This document shows positions 1 to 8,549 of a DNA stretch of 64,000 nucleotides, in pieces (positions within the stretch are counted from its first letter, which is position 1; each line of letters opens with the position of its first letter). The translations under genes and the position numbers were made by a program. The DNA is from Hydrogenophaga sp040372165 (lineage in GTDB: Bacteria; Pseudomonadota; Gammaproteobacteria; Burkholderiales; Burkholderiaceae_C). The stretch covers positions 434,001 through 498,000 of the forward strand of contig NZ_BAABWG010000001.1 in the NCBI RefSeq assembly GCF_040372165.1. Direction: 5' to 3'. The notes under the pieces are model-generated. The model worked only from the letters and a program-made list of their open reading frames with translations. It did no database searches and was not told the DNA's origin.

Positions 1-655
1 TCCAGCCCCGAGCCATTTGAGGGGCGAGGCTCGTCACCTTGGCGATCAGGCCCAGCGCCTTGTCGGTCTCACCCTGATGCTCAGCCAACTCGGCTTCTTC
101 GCAGTAATAGTGCGCCAGCCGGATGATGAAGCTGCCCTGGTTGCTGGCTTCGAGCTTCTCTGCCACCCGAATGGCCTGAGGCCAGTCGCGCGAGCGCTCA
201 TAGATCGCCAGCAAGGCCAGCAAGGCATCGCTTTCAAAGCTCGTACCCTCCAGTCGCACGAGCGCGGCTTCTGCACGGTCGAGCAGCCCAGCCTTGAGAA
301 AGTCCAGCGCCAGCGCGTGTTGAGCACGCTCCCTGTCCTTGGCATCCACATCGGCCCTGGCCAGCAGGTGCTCGTGCACTCGAACCGCGCGGTCGTAGTC
401 ACCCCTTCGCCTGAACAGGTTGCCAAGGGCGAAATGCAATTCAGCCGTTTCCGGATCACCCTGAATGGCTTCGATGAAGGCGTCGATCGCCTGGTCCTGC
501 TGCTCGTTGAGCAAATGGTTCAGCCCACGGAAGTAGGCTTTGGGCGCATGGCGGCCTGCGATGCGCCACTGGCGCAGATCCAGGCGTGAGGCGATCCACC
601 CCAGGACAAAAGCGATGGGGAGGCTGTAGAGCAGCCAGGTGAGGTCAAGATCCAT
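1..655 (-). CDS. lapB: LapB (YciM) TPR protein, partial at left edge
   Basis: This is the N-terminal about 218 residues of a membrane-anchored TPR protein; the stop lies beyond base 1. Translation from the ATG at 653-655 opens MDLDLTWLLY, giving one N-terminal membrane helix that ends in GWIASR. Helical TPR repeats follow, for example around HFALGNLFRRRGDYDRA. In the known family LapB works with LapA at the inner membrane to control LpxC turnover by FtsH and so LPS synthesis. The C-terminal rubredoxin-like metal site would be outside the window. It overlaps the end of lapA by 11 bases, as expected for the lapA-lapB pair. The identification rests on the neighbour, the anchor and the repeats. 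Confidence 0.9.
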   Translation of the reverse strand, partial: MDLDLTWLLYSLPIAFVLGWIASRLDLRQWRIAGRHAPKAYFRGLNHLLNEQQDQAIDAFIEAIQGDPETAELHFALGNLFRRRGDYDRAVRVHEHLLARADVDAKDRERAQHALALDFLKAGLLDRAEAALVRLEGTSFESDALLALLAIYERSRDWPQAIRVAEKLEASNQGSFIIRLAHYYCEEAELAEHQGETDKALGLIAKVTSLAPQMARGW

Positions 656-938
656 GGTGTGGTGGTGGCAGAGGCATCAGGCTGGATCCAGCGTCCGCCT
701 CATGTGAGACCGATACCTCGGATTGGCGCCGTTTCCGGGCTCTGAGCCAGAGGGGCAGCATGAGAAAGGCCCCCATGACCACACCAACAAGTAGCGCCGC
801 GAACAGGATCAGCACCATGGGGGCTTCCCATACGGCGCCGAAGAACAGGTGGAGTGTGACCGCCTGCTGGTTGTTCAAGGCAAAAGCGAACAGTACAAAA
901 AAAAGGGCTGCGTTGAGCAGCCACATCAGGTATTTCAC
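645..938 (-). CDS. lapA: LapA-domain inner-membrane protein
   Basis: Small protein (about 97 aa) with two hydrophobic helices (MWLLNAALFFVLFAFAL and PMVLILFAALLVGVVMGAFL) followed by a basic segment, the pattern of the LapA/YciS family. LapA partners LapB in regulating LPS assembly at the inner membrane. I chose the GTG at 936-938, giving MKYLMWLL, because GAGGGG lies six bases upstream. An ATG at 944 is possible, but the ribosome-binding sequence would then abut it. An ATG at 986 would overlap the end of ihfB. The gene lies 40 bp after ihfB and overlaps lapB, so it is part of the rpsA-ihfB-lapA-lapB unit. Confidence 0.85.
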   Translation of the reverse strand: MKYLMWLLNAALFFVLFAFALNNQQAVTLHLFFGAVWEAPMVLILFAALLVGVVMGAFLMLPLWLRARKRRQSEVSVSHEADAGSSLMPLPPPHHGS

Positions 939-978
939 TGGCATCCCCTCTGTGGTGGGATGCATTTTACCGGCAGGG

Positions 979-1314
979 TCAGGCATCCGGGGACGGAGCC
1001 GTTTTCTGCAGCGGTTCTTCTCTCATTTCTGCGGTTCGGGCATCCACCTTTTCACGCAAGGCCTTGCCCGGCTTGAAATGGGGGACGCGCTTTTCCGGAA
1101 TCATCACTTTCTCGCCAGAGCGCGGGTTGCGTCCTACGCGGGGAGAGCGGCGGTTGACGGAAAAACTGCCGAAGCCACGGATTTCGATCCGGTGGCCCTT
1201 GACCAAGGCGTCACCCATCGCGTCCAGAATTGCCTTGACGGCGAACTCTGCGTCGCGGTGAGTCAACTGGCTGAACCGGCTGGCCAGCACTTCAACAAGA
1301 TCGCTTCGGGTCAT
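979..1314 (-). CDS. ihfB: Integration host factor subunit beta
   Basis: A 111-residue HU/IHF-type DNA-bending protein. It starts MTRSDLVEVLA and has the family hallmark GFGSFSVNRRSPRVGRNP followed by the beta-arm and FKPGKALREKV. IHF beta pairs with IHF alpha and kinks DNA at specific sites, assisting sigma-54 promoters, recombination and nucleoid structure. The last 15 or so residues after the core are a poorly conserved tail. Location directly after rpsA is the classical ihfB context in proteobacteria and separates it from HU genes. One plausible client in this window is the sigma-54 glnA promoter, which is inference. Confidence 0.95.
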   Translation of the reverse strand: MTRSDLVEVLASRFSQLTHRDAEFAVKAILDAMGDALVKGHRIEIRGFGSFSVNRRSPRVGRNPRSGEKVMIPEKRVPHFKPGKALREKVDARTAEMREEPLQKTAPSPDA

Positions 1315-1345
1315 CTGGATTCAGATTGGGCAGAGAACAAACAAA

Positions 1346-1417
1346 CGGCCGGCAGTGCTTGGGGCCGAGCCAGATCCGCAATGGGACCCGGCTCGGGACC
1401 AGTCAGCATGCCGGCCG
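1346..1417 (-). terminator. Nested hairpins between rpsA and ihfB
   Basis: CGGCCGGCA at 1346-1354 pairs perfectly with TGCCGGCCG at 1409-1417. Inside the loop CCGAGCC (1365-1371) pairs with GGCTCGG (1390-1396). On the minus strand the outer stem is followed by TTTGTTTGTT. It may be a partial terminator or an mRNA-stabilising/attenuating structure that sets ihfB below rpsA. The long loop makes it an atypical intrinsic terminator. Confidence 0.5.
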
Positions 1418-1433
1418 ACTGATCGTTTGAGGA

Positions 1434-3110
1434 TCAGTTGTTGTTGTCCAGCTTGGCGCGCAGCAGAGCACCCAGGCTGGTGGTACCAGCGCTGGAAGTG
1501 TTCTGGTTCAGGCTGGCCATGGCTTCTTGCTGGTCGACTGCATCCTTGGCCTTGATCGACAGCTGGATGTTGCGCGACTTGCGGTCCACGTTGACCACCA
1601 CGGCGTTGACTTCGTCGCCTTCCTTAAGCACGTTGCGAGCGTCTTCAACACGGTCGGTGCTGATTTCGCTGGCGCGCAGGTAGCCGAGGACTTCTTCGCC
1701 CAGATCGATCTCGGCACCTTTGGCGTCAACCGTCTTGACGGTGCCGGTCACGATGGAGCCCTTGTCGTTCACAGACACGAAAGTGGTGAACGGATCGGAG
1801 TCGAGCTGCTTGATGCCCAGGGAGATGCGCTCACGCTCAACGTCGATGCCCAGAACCACGGCCTCAACGTCCTGACCCTTCTTGTAGTTGCGCACGGCAG
1901 CTTCGCCGGGCTCGTTCCAGGACAGGTCGGAGAGGTGAACCAGGCCGTCGATGCCGGCAGCCAGACCCACGAACACGCCGAAGTCGGTGATGGACTTGAT
2001 CGGGCCCTTGACCTTGTCGCCACGCTTGGTGTTCTCGGCGAACTCGTGCCAGGGGTTGGCACGGCACTGCTTCATGCCCAGGGAGATACGACGCTTCTCT
2101 TCGTCGATGTCGAGCACCATGACTTCGACTTCTTCGCCCAGGGAAACCATCTTGGAAGGCGCAACGTTCTTGTTGGTCCAGTCCATTTCGGAGACGTGCA
2201 CCAGACCTTCGATGCCGGGCTCGAGCTCGACAAACGCGCCGTAGTCGGCGATGTTGGTGACCTTGCCGAACATGCGGGTGCTCTGTGGGTAGCGGCGAGC
2301 CACGCCCATCCATGGATCGTCGCCCAGCTGCTTGAGGCCCAGGGAAACGCGCTGACGCTCTGGATCGAACTTGAGGATCTTGGCGGTGATTTCCTGGCCG
2401 GCTTGCACCACTTCGCTCGGATGGCGAACACGGCGCCATGCCATGTCGGTGATGTGCAGCAGACCGTCGATGCCACCGAGGTCAACGAACGCACCGTACT
2501 CGGTGATGTTCTTGACGATACCGTTGACAACAGCACCTTCCTTGAGGGTTTCGAGGAGCTTGGCGCGCTCTTCGCCCATGGATGCTTCGATCACGGCGCG
2601 GCGGCTCAGCACAACGTTGTTGCGCTTGCGGTCCAGCTTGATGACCTTGAACTCCATGGTCTTGCCCTCGTAGGGCGTGAGATCCTTGGTGGGACGGTTG
2701 TCGACCAGCGAACCTGGCAGGAAGGCGCTGATACCGTTGACCATGACCTTGAGGCCACCCTTGACCTTGTGGGTGGTCGTGCCGTTGACGAATTCGCCGG
2801 ATTCCAGGGCCTTTTCGAGGGCCATCCAGGAAGCGAGACGCTTGGCCTTGTCACGCGAGAGCAGGGTGTCGCCGAAACCGTTTTCAACGGAGTCGATGGC
2901 GACGGAGACAAAGTCGCCTTCCTGTACTTCGAGTTCGCCCTGGTCGTTCTTGAATTCGGCCAGAGGGATGTAGGCTTCAGACTTGAGGCCGGCATTGACC
3001 ACGACGTGGTTGTGCTCGATGCGCACCACTTCGGCGGTAATGACTTCACCCGAGCGCATTTCGGCGCGCTTGAGGGACTCTTCGAACAGGTCAGCAAATG
3101 ATTCAGACAT
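1434..3110 (-). CDS. rpsA: 30S ribosomal protein S1
   Basis: 558-residue protein starting MSESFADLFEESLKR and containing six S1/OB-fold repeats, several with the signature GxVxxIxxYGAFVxL, for example NITEYGAFVDLGG and NIADYGAFVELEPG. S1 binds mRNA on the 30S subunit and helps initiation on weak ribosome-binding sites. Length matches the usual 550-570 residues. An upstream in-frame extension exists but the ATG at 3108-3110 gives the conserved N terminus and is preceded by AGGAAA. The gene follows the aroA-cmk fusion with a 193-bp leader. In E. coli such a leader carries S1 autoregulation; I cannot show this here. Confidence 0.97.
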   Translation of the reverse strand: MSESFADLFEESLKRAEMRSGEVITAEVVRIEHNHVVVNAGLKSEAYIPLAEFKNDQGELEVQEGDFVSVAIDSVENGFGDTLLSRDKAKRLASWMALEKALESGEFVNGTTTHKVKGGLKVMVNGISAFLPGSLVDNRPTKDLTPYEGKTMEFKVIKLDRKRNNVVLSRRAVIEASMGEERAKLLETLKEGAVVNGIVKNITEYGAFVDLGGIDGLLHITDMAWRRVRHPSEVVQAGQEITAKILKFDPERQRVSLGLKQLGDDPWMGVARRYPQSTRMFGKVTNIADYGAFVELEPGIEGLVHVSEMDWTNKNVAPSKMVSLGEEVEVMVLDIDEEKRRISLGMKQCRANPWHEFAENTKRGDKVKGPIKSITDFGVFVGLAAGIDGLVHLSDLSWNEPGEAAVRNYKKGQDVEAVVLGIDVERERISLGIKQLDSDPFTTFVSVNDKGSIVTGTVKTVDAKGAEIDLGEEVLGYLRASEISTDRVEDARNVLKEGDEVNAVVVNVDRKSRNIQLSIKAKDAVDQQEAMASLNQNTSSAGTTSLGALLRAKLDNNN

Positions 3111-3303
3111 GAGATTTCCTAAGCCACATACGCAGGTCGCTCGCCCTGGAAGAGGCGACACCCGATGATGAAAGGTATGCGGCGTTGTGTTGCGGCGTGA
3201 ACCGCGGGTTGGTTGATATTTCCCTTGGATCTGCGGGCAATTGATGGCCCGGCGGGATCTTTGGGTCGGAAAAAAGGTGCGTGTTTCGTGGCGAAGCCGC
3301 GCT

Positions 3304-5361
3304 TCACTTCGAAGCAAACACCTGTTGCCTGCTTTGCCACCAGCGCATCACCTGTTCCACTGAGTCTTCAATGGTCATCGATGAGTTGTCCAGCAGCTCG
3401 GCATCTTCAGCAGGTTTGAGTGGCGCGTGTTGGCGGGAAGAGTCCCGCTTGTCGCGCGCGAGCAAATCTGCGTAAAGACTATCAATATTAGCAGAAATTC
3501 CCTTGGAAATCAATTGCTTATGACGCCGCTCCGCGCGCTGGCGGGCGTCTGCTGTGAGGTAGACCTTGAGCGGCGCATTGGGAAAGATGGTGGTCCCCAT
3601 GTCGCGGCCGTCTGCCACAAGGCCGGGCAATTGCCGGAATTGATGCTGCAAATCAAATAGCGCTTTGCGAACCTCTGGCAAGCTGGAGACGCGAGATGCC
3701 GCCATGCCGGCCGCTTCGCTTCTGACGGCCTCGGAGACGTCCTCGTTGTCCAGGAAAATGGCCTCAGCCGTGAACCGCACGTCGAGATTGGCCGCGAGTT
3801 CTGCGATTTGAGCAGCGTGCGCTTCGTGCTGGAGGTCTGCTTCCTCGGTCGACCATTGGCGCTTTTGCGCAGCGATGCCTACCAGACGGTAGAGGGCGCC
3901 TGAGTCGAGAAGATGATAGCCCAGCCGCGTGGCAAGCTCTGCCGCCAGTGTGCCTTTGCCCGAAGCGGATGGGCCATCCACACAGATCACAGGAACATCG
4001 TCCGTCCGGGCTTCGCAGATGTCGAACAAGGCTTCAAAGTAGTCGGGAAACGTCTTTCCGACGCATTTCGGGTCATCGATCCGCACAGGCAACCTCGCGG
4101 GGTTGAAGGCAGCCAGGGAGAAGCACATGGCGACACGGTGGTCGTCGTAGGTATGGATGGGGGCGGTTGACCAGGCGGTCGGTGGCGTGATGCGAATGAA
4201 GTCGTCGCCTTCCTCGACCTTGGCGCCCAGTTTTCGGCATTCGATGGCCATGGCGGCTATTCGGTCCGTCTCCTTGACGCGCCAGCTGGCGATGTTGCGC
4301 AACGTCGAGGGGCCGTCTGCATAGAGCGCCATCACGGCCAGTGTCATGGCCGCGTCCGGAATGTGGTTGCAGTCAAGGTCGATGGCTTTGAGTGGCCACT
4401 GGCCACGGCGAACATGAAGTCGGTTGGCCTCGCTGGTCACTTCTGCCCCCATGGCTTGAGCCGCTTCGACAAACCGGATGTCGCCCTGGATGGATGACAG
4501 GCCCACCCCTTCAATCGTCACGCCGTCGTACCCCGGCGTTGCGGGGGCAATGGCGCCGAGTGCGACGAAATAGCTCGCCGAGGATGCATCGCCTTCGACC
4601 GGGATTTCACCGGGCGACAGATATCGGCTACCGGCGGAAATGACGAAGCGGGACCAGTCCTTTCGCTCAATGTTGACGCCAAACCGGGAAAGCAGCTTGA
4701 GGGTGATCTCAATGTAGGGGCGGGAGATGAGTTCGCCGACCACATCAATCTTGATGGTCTGGCCTTTGTCGCCGAGTGAGCTCACCAGTGGCAAAGCCAG
4801 AAGCAATGCCGTCAAAAACTGGCTCGAGACATCGCCGCGGACCTTGATGGGCTTGTCGAGCGTCAGCGCCACAGGGGTTCCGTTTCCGACGGCCAATGGT
4901 GGGTAGCCTTCATTGCCCAGATATTCGACGGGGCATCCCAATGACCGCAGCGCTTCTACCAGATCACCGATCGGGCGCTCGTGCATGCGCGCAATACCAC
5001 TGAGTTCAAACCTTCCGCCATGCACGCTGGCGAGCAAGGCCAGTGCGGCGGTAAGGGGGCGCATCGCGGTGCCTGCATTTCCCAGGAACAGCTTGGCATT
5101 CGTGACAGGAAGTTTGCCGCCAATGCCTGTGACAGTGAGGTGACCTTCCCCGCGGTGCTGTATGGTGCAGCCCAGTTGCCGGAGTGCGTCGAGCATCACG
5201 CGTGTGTCGTCGGAGTCGAGCAGATCCTTGACATCGGTGGCGCCCATGCTCAGTGCCGCGAGCAGCAGCACCCGGTTGGAAATGCTCTTGGACCCCGGAA
5301 GCGAAACCGTACCGCCGGCGCTGAGCAGTGGCGGGATGTCGAGAAATGCGGTCGAGTACAT
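3304..5361 (-). CDS. aroA: Fused EPSP synthase (AroA) and cytidylate kinase (Cmk)
   Basis: One 685-residue reading frame carrying two enzymes. Residues 1-447 are EPSP synthase: LPGSKSISNR near 21-30, GNAGTAMRPL near 94-103, and the KETDR motif near 363. This adds enolpyruvate to shikimate-3-phosphate. After a short linker, residues 456-685 are CMP kinase with P-loop GPSASGKGT at about 463-471, DSGALYR, and DGRDMGTTIFP. No stop or frameshift separates them. In most bacteria aroA and cmk are neighbouring separate genes before rpsA; the fusion preserves that order. Fused forms are known from Comamonadaceae relatives. It sits between tyrA and rpsA on the same strand. Confidence 0.96.
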   Translation of the reverse strand: MYSTAFLDIPPLLSAGGTVSLPGSKSISNRVLLLAALSMGATDVKDLLDSDDTRVMLDALRQLGCTIQHRGEGHLTVTGIGGKLPVTNAKLFLGNAGTAMRPLTAALALLASVHGGRFELSGIARMHERPIGDLVEALRSLGCPVEYLGNEGYPPLAVGNGTPVALTLDKPIKVRGDVSSQFLTALLLALPLVSSLGDKGQTIKIDVVGELISRPYIEITLKLLSRFGVNIERKDWSRFVISAGSRYLSPGEIPVEGDASSASYFVALGAIAPATPGYDGVTIEGVGLSSIQGDIRFVEAAQAMGAEVTSEANRLHVRRGQWPLKAIDLDCNHIPDAAMTLAVMALYADGPSTLRNIASWRVKETDRIAAMAIECRKLGAKVEEGDDFIRITPPTAWSTAPIHTYDDHRVAMCFSLAAFNPARLPVRIDDPKCVGKTFPDYFEALFDICEARTDDVPVICVDGPSASGKGTLAAELATRLGYHLLDSGALYRLVGIAAQKRQWSTEEADLQHEAHAAQIAELAANLDVRFTAEAIFLDNEDVSEAVRSEAAGMAASRVSSLPEVRKALFDLQHQFRQLPGLVADGRDMGTTIFPNAPLKVYLTADARQRAERRHKQLISKGISANIDSLYADLLARDKRDSSRQHAPLKPAEDAELLDNSSMTIEDSVEQVMRWWQSRQQVFASK

Positions 5362-5433
5362 GCGTGAATAACCTTCTGAGGGCGTCGTTATGCTCCCTCT
5401 TGCGACGCGCCGTTACCCGACGCTACGCGAGCG

Positions 5434-6312
5434 TCAGCTTTGCGGCTTGATCGCCGTCATGCGCCAATTGGCTCGCCCTTCGCTGGCTTGCTCGATCAGC
5501 GCTTCCAGGGCATCCGGGTTGGTGGCGGAGATCGCAGTTTCAAGGGCGTGCAAAGAGCGCTGGAAGTACTGCATCTGGTCCAGCAGCTCTTCCTTGTTTG
5601 AAATCAGAATGTCTCGCCACACGGAAGGGTCACTGGCGGCGATTCGAGTGAAATCGCGGAATCCCGGACCGGCCAGGGACAGAAAGTCCTGCGCATGATC
5701 CTGCGCCAGGATGCCATTCATCATGGCAAAGGCGATCATGTGCGGAAGGTGGCTCACAGCAGCATAGGCAGCGTCGTGTGCTTCCGGCGTCATGACCTTG
5801 ACATGGCTGCCCAGCGCCGTCCAGATCTGAGCGACTTTCTCCACCTTGCTGGCCAGGGTTCGCTCAATGGGCGTGAGGATGACCTGGCGACCTGTGTACA
5901 GGTCTGCGTCTGCGTGATCAACGCCTGCGAGTTCTTTGCCCGCGATAGGGTGGGCAGGAACAAAGCAGCTGACCTGCTCACGCAACACGCGGCGAGCCGC
6001 ATCGATGACCTCACGCTTGGTGGATCCGACGTCCATGATCAGCGAGTTGGGGCTGACCAGATGCCGGATGGCCTTGAAAGTTGACTCGGTCGCAGCGACC
6101 GGCACGGCCAGCACCACGAGGTCTGCGCCAGAGACGGCCAGGAGCGCCGACGGTGCTTCCACATCGATCACGCCCAGGCGTCGGGCGCGCTCGGTGGTGG
6201 AGGGCGATTTGCTGTATCCCACCACGCGTTTGACCAGTCCGGCCTTTTTCAGCGCAAGGGCGAACGACCCGCCCATCAGGCCGCAACCAATCAAACCAAG
6301 CTGCTCAATCAT
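5434..6312 (-). CDS. tyrA: Prephenate dehydrogenase
   Basis: 292-residue NAD(P)-dependent enzyme starting MIEQLGLIGCGLMGGSFALALKKAG, a Rossmann dinucleotide motif GxGxxGG. Further family segments are VDVGSTK-like MDVGSTKREV and HPIAGKELAGVDHA. It oxidatively decarboxylates prephenate to 4-hydroxyphenylpyruvate, the tyrosine branch. There is no chorismate-mutase domain; that is supplied by PheA immediately upstream. Only three bases separate the pheA stop and this start, so translation is probably coupled. Some relatives accept arogenate as well; the sequence alone does not decide this. Confidence 0.93.
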   Translation of the reverse strand: MIEQLGLIGCGLMGGSFALALKKAGLVKRVVGYSKSPSTTERARRLGVIDVEAPSALLAVSGADLVVLAVPVAATESTFKAIRHLVSPNSLIMDVGSTKREVIDAARRVLREQVSCFVPAHPIAGKELAGVDHADADLYTGRQVILTPIERTLASKVEKVAQIWTALGSHVKVMTPEAHDAAYAAVSHLPHMIAFAMMNGILAQDHAQDFLSLAGPGFRDFTRIAASDPSVWRDILISNKEELLDQMQYFQRSLHALETAISATNPDALEALIEQASEGRANWRMTAIKPQS

Positions 6313-6315
6313 CTT

Positions 6316-7413
6316 TTATTTGCTCACAGGGTAAGCGCCCAAGACCTTGTAGAAGGCGCACAGTTGCTGAAGCTCTTTGAGGGCTGCAGCAACGCCGGGA
6401 TCGGTCGGGTGTCCGGCGATGTCGATATAGAAATAATATTCCCATTGGCCGGACTTCGCTGGCCGCGACTCAAATCGCGTCATGGAGACGCCATGGGTCT
6501 TCAGCGGGACCAGCAGATCATGCATGGCCCCCGGTTTGTTCGGCACAGACACCACGATACTGGTGCTGTCATGCCCAGTGGCCGGTGGCGTGGCCATCGT
6601 CTGGGGCAGGGCAATGATGGCAAAGCGGGTGCGGTTGTAGGCCTCGTCCTGAATGGCGTGCGAAACGATGTGCAGCCCGAACTGGGCGGCTGCGCGCTCG
6701 CTCGCGATGCCGGCCCATGCGGGATTCGTTGCGGCCAGCCTGGCGCCTTCTGCATTGCTGGCCACGGCACGACGTTCTGCACGAGGCAAATGCTCGGACA
6801 GCCACTTCTGGCACTGAGCCAGCGCCTGCGGGTGGGCCAGCACAGCCTCGACATCGTTCAGGTCATTGACCTGGCGCAACAGGTTGTGCCGAACCAGAAG
6901 GCTGACTTCACCCACGATATGCACTGGAGAACGCAAGAATAGGTCCAGCGATCGTGCCACTGCACCTTCGGTGGAATTTTCGATGCCCACCACACCATAC
7001 TGGGCAGTGCCTGCTGCCGTGGCATGGAAGACCTCATCGAAGTTGGCGCAGTAGATGAAGTTGGCCGCGCTGCCAAAGAACTCAACCGCGGCTTCTTCGC
7101 AGAAAGTGCCTTGTGGCCCCAGAACGGCCACGCGTTGCGGCGCCTCCAGTGCCAGGCATGCAGACATGATTTCGCGCCAGATGGCTGCCACATGAGGGTT
7201 GAGCAAAGGCCCGGGGTTTCCGTCCTGAATTTTCTGAATGACCTGGGCCACCCGGTCAGGCCGAAAGAACGGTGATCCCTCCTTGCGCTTGAGCTCCCCG
7301 ACCGCCTCCGCAACACGGGCTCGTTCGTTGAGCATCTGCAGCAGTTGCTTGTCGAGCGAGTCGATCTGCACACGCAGCTTGGCAAGTTCTTCGGTTTGGA
7401 CGGGTTTGCTCAT
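6316..7413 (-). CDS. pheA: Chorismate mutase / prephenate dehydratase (P-protein)
   Basis: 365-residue bifunctional enzyme. Residues about 5-90 form an AroQ-type chorismate mutase (RVQIDSLDKQLLQMLNERA). Residues about 93-275 form the dehydratase (VAVLGPQGTFCEEAA, GIENSTEGAV and the catalytic TRF within YNRTRFAII). A C-terminal ACT domain follows (VPNKPGAMHDLL) with the ESRP motif, which binds phenylalanine for feedback inhibition. It makes phenylpyruvate from chorismate. The gene sits between serC and tyrA in one minus-strand unit. Confidence 0.95.
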   Translation of the reverse strand: MSKPVQTEELAKLRVQIDSLDKQLLQMLNERARVAEAVGELKRKEGSPFFRPDRVAQVIQKIQDGNPGPLLNPHVAAIWREIMSACLALEAPQRVAVLGPQGTFCEEAAVEFFGSAANFIYCANFDEVFHATAAGTAQYGVVGIENSTEGAVARSLDLFLRSPVHIVGEVSLLVRHNLLRQVNDLNDVEAVLAHPQALAQCQKWLSEHLPRAERRAVASNAEGARLAATNPAWAGIASERAAAQFGLHIVSHAIQDEAYNRTRFAIIALPQTMATPPATGHDSTSIVVSVPNKPGAMHDLLVPLKTHGVSMTRFESRPAKSGQWEYYFYIDIAGHPTDPGVAAALKELQQLCAFYKVLGAYPVSK

Positions 7414-7442
7414 GCTGGTTTCGGGTGTTTGTCGTGTCTTTG

Positions 7443-8549
7443 TCAGGCTTGCGTGCGCTCGAATTCGGTCATGTAGGCGATCAGCGCCTCCACCCCGGCC
7501 ATGGGCATGGCGTTGTAGATACTGGCGCGCATGCCGCCAACAGACTTGTGCCCCTTGAGCTGGAGCAGGCCGCTGTCACTGGCGCCGGCCAGAAAATCCG
7601 CATTTCGGGATTCATCGGCCAAAAAGAAAGGAATATTCATCCGCGACCGGCAATTGGCCGCCACGCGGTTCTCGTAGAACGACGAGCCGTCCAGGAAGTC
7701 ATAGAGCCGTTGCGCTTTGGCGATGTTTTTCTGCTCAATGGCCTCGACGCCCTTGAGTGTCCCGTGGGTCTGCTCGGCCAGCCAGTCAAAGACCAGACCC
7801 AGCATGTAGATGGCAAACGTCGGGGGGGTATTGAACATGGACTCGTTGTCGGCCACGTTGCGGTAGCTGAACGCGCTGGGGCAAATGTCCATGGCTTTGT
7901 CGAGCAAGTCGTCGCGAACGACGACCAGGGTCACCCCTGCAGGCCCCAGGTTCTTCTGAGCGCCGCCAAAGGCCAGCCCGACCTTGCTCCAGTCTACCGG
8001 GCGCGAAGCCACGTGGGACGAAAAGTCGATCACCAAGGGCGCATCGCTGCCCAGTGTCTTGAGGTCAGGCAGCTCGTGAAATTCGACCCCATGGATGGTC
8101 TCATTGCTGCAAATGTGTACATAGCGCGCACCTTTGGACAGCGACCAACTGGCCGGGTCGGGCAGGGTGTTGTGACCGTCAGCCTGATTGCTGGCCGCCA
8201 GATTCACAGTGCCGTAGCGAGCCGCTTCCTTCGCGGATTTCTGGCTCCAGCTGCCGGTGACGATCATGTCGATCGCTCCGGCGCCGCCGAGGTTCAGGGG
8301 CACGACAGCGTTTTCTGCCAGGCCGCCACCTTGCATGAAGAGAATGTGGTGAGTCTCAGGGACGCGAAGCAGCTCGCGTACGCGTGTCTCGGCACTCTTG
8401 GCAATGGAAATGAACTCCTTGCCACGGTGACTCATCTCCATCACGCTCATGCCGCAGCCATGCCAGTCGGTCATTTCCGCAGCGGCTTTTTGCAAAACGA
8501 CTTCCGGCATGGCCGCAGGGCCTGCCGAGAAGTTGAAGGGGCGCGTCAT
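7443..8549 (-). CDS. serC: Phosphoserine aminotransferase
   Basis: 368-residue class V aminotransferase opening MTRPFNFSAGPAAMPEVVLQ. The PLP lysine lies in GAQKNLGPAG. Other family stretches are HRGKEF and the C-terminal GHKSVGGMRASIYNAMP. It converts 3-phosphohydroxypyruvate to phosphoserine, and the equivalent vitamin B6 intermediate in many proteobacteria. Its ATG overlaps the gyrA stop by four bases (ATGA), so it is probably translated by coupling with gyrA, and pheA follows after 29 bp. Confidence 0.96.
   Translation of the reverse strand: MTRPFNFSAGPAAMPEVVLQKAAAEMTDWHGCGMSVMEMSHRGKEFISIAKSAETRVRELLRVPETHHILFMQGGGLAENAVVPLNLGGAGAIDMIVTGSWSQKSAKEAARYGTVNLAASNQADGHNTLPDPASWSLSKGARYVHICSNETIHGVEFHELPDLKTLGSDAPLVIDFSSHVASRPVDWSKVGLAFGGAQKNLGPAGVTLVVVRDDLLDKAMDICPSAFSYRNVADNESMFNTPPTFAIYMLGLVFDWLAEQTHGTLKGVEAIEQKNIAKAQRLYDFLDGSSFYENRVAANCRSRMNIPFFLADESRNADFLAGASDSGLLQLKGHKSVGGMRASIYNAMPMAGVEALIAYMTEFERTQA

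Noticed and set aside
1527..3101. 524-codon open frame on the plus strand opposite rpsA
   Set aside because: Shadow of rpsA. The minus-strand frame has full S1 repeats and a conserved start; the plus frame shows no domain.
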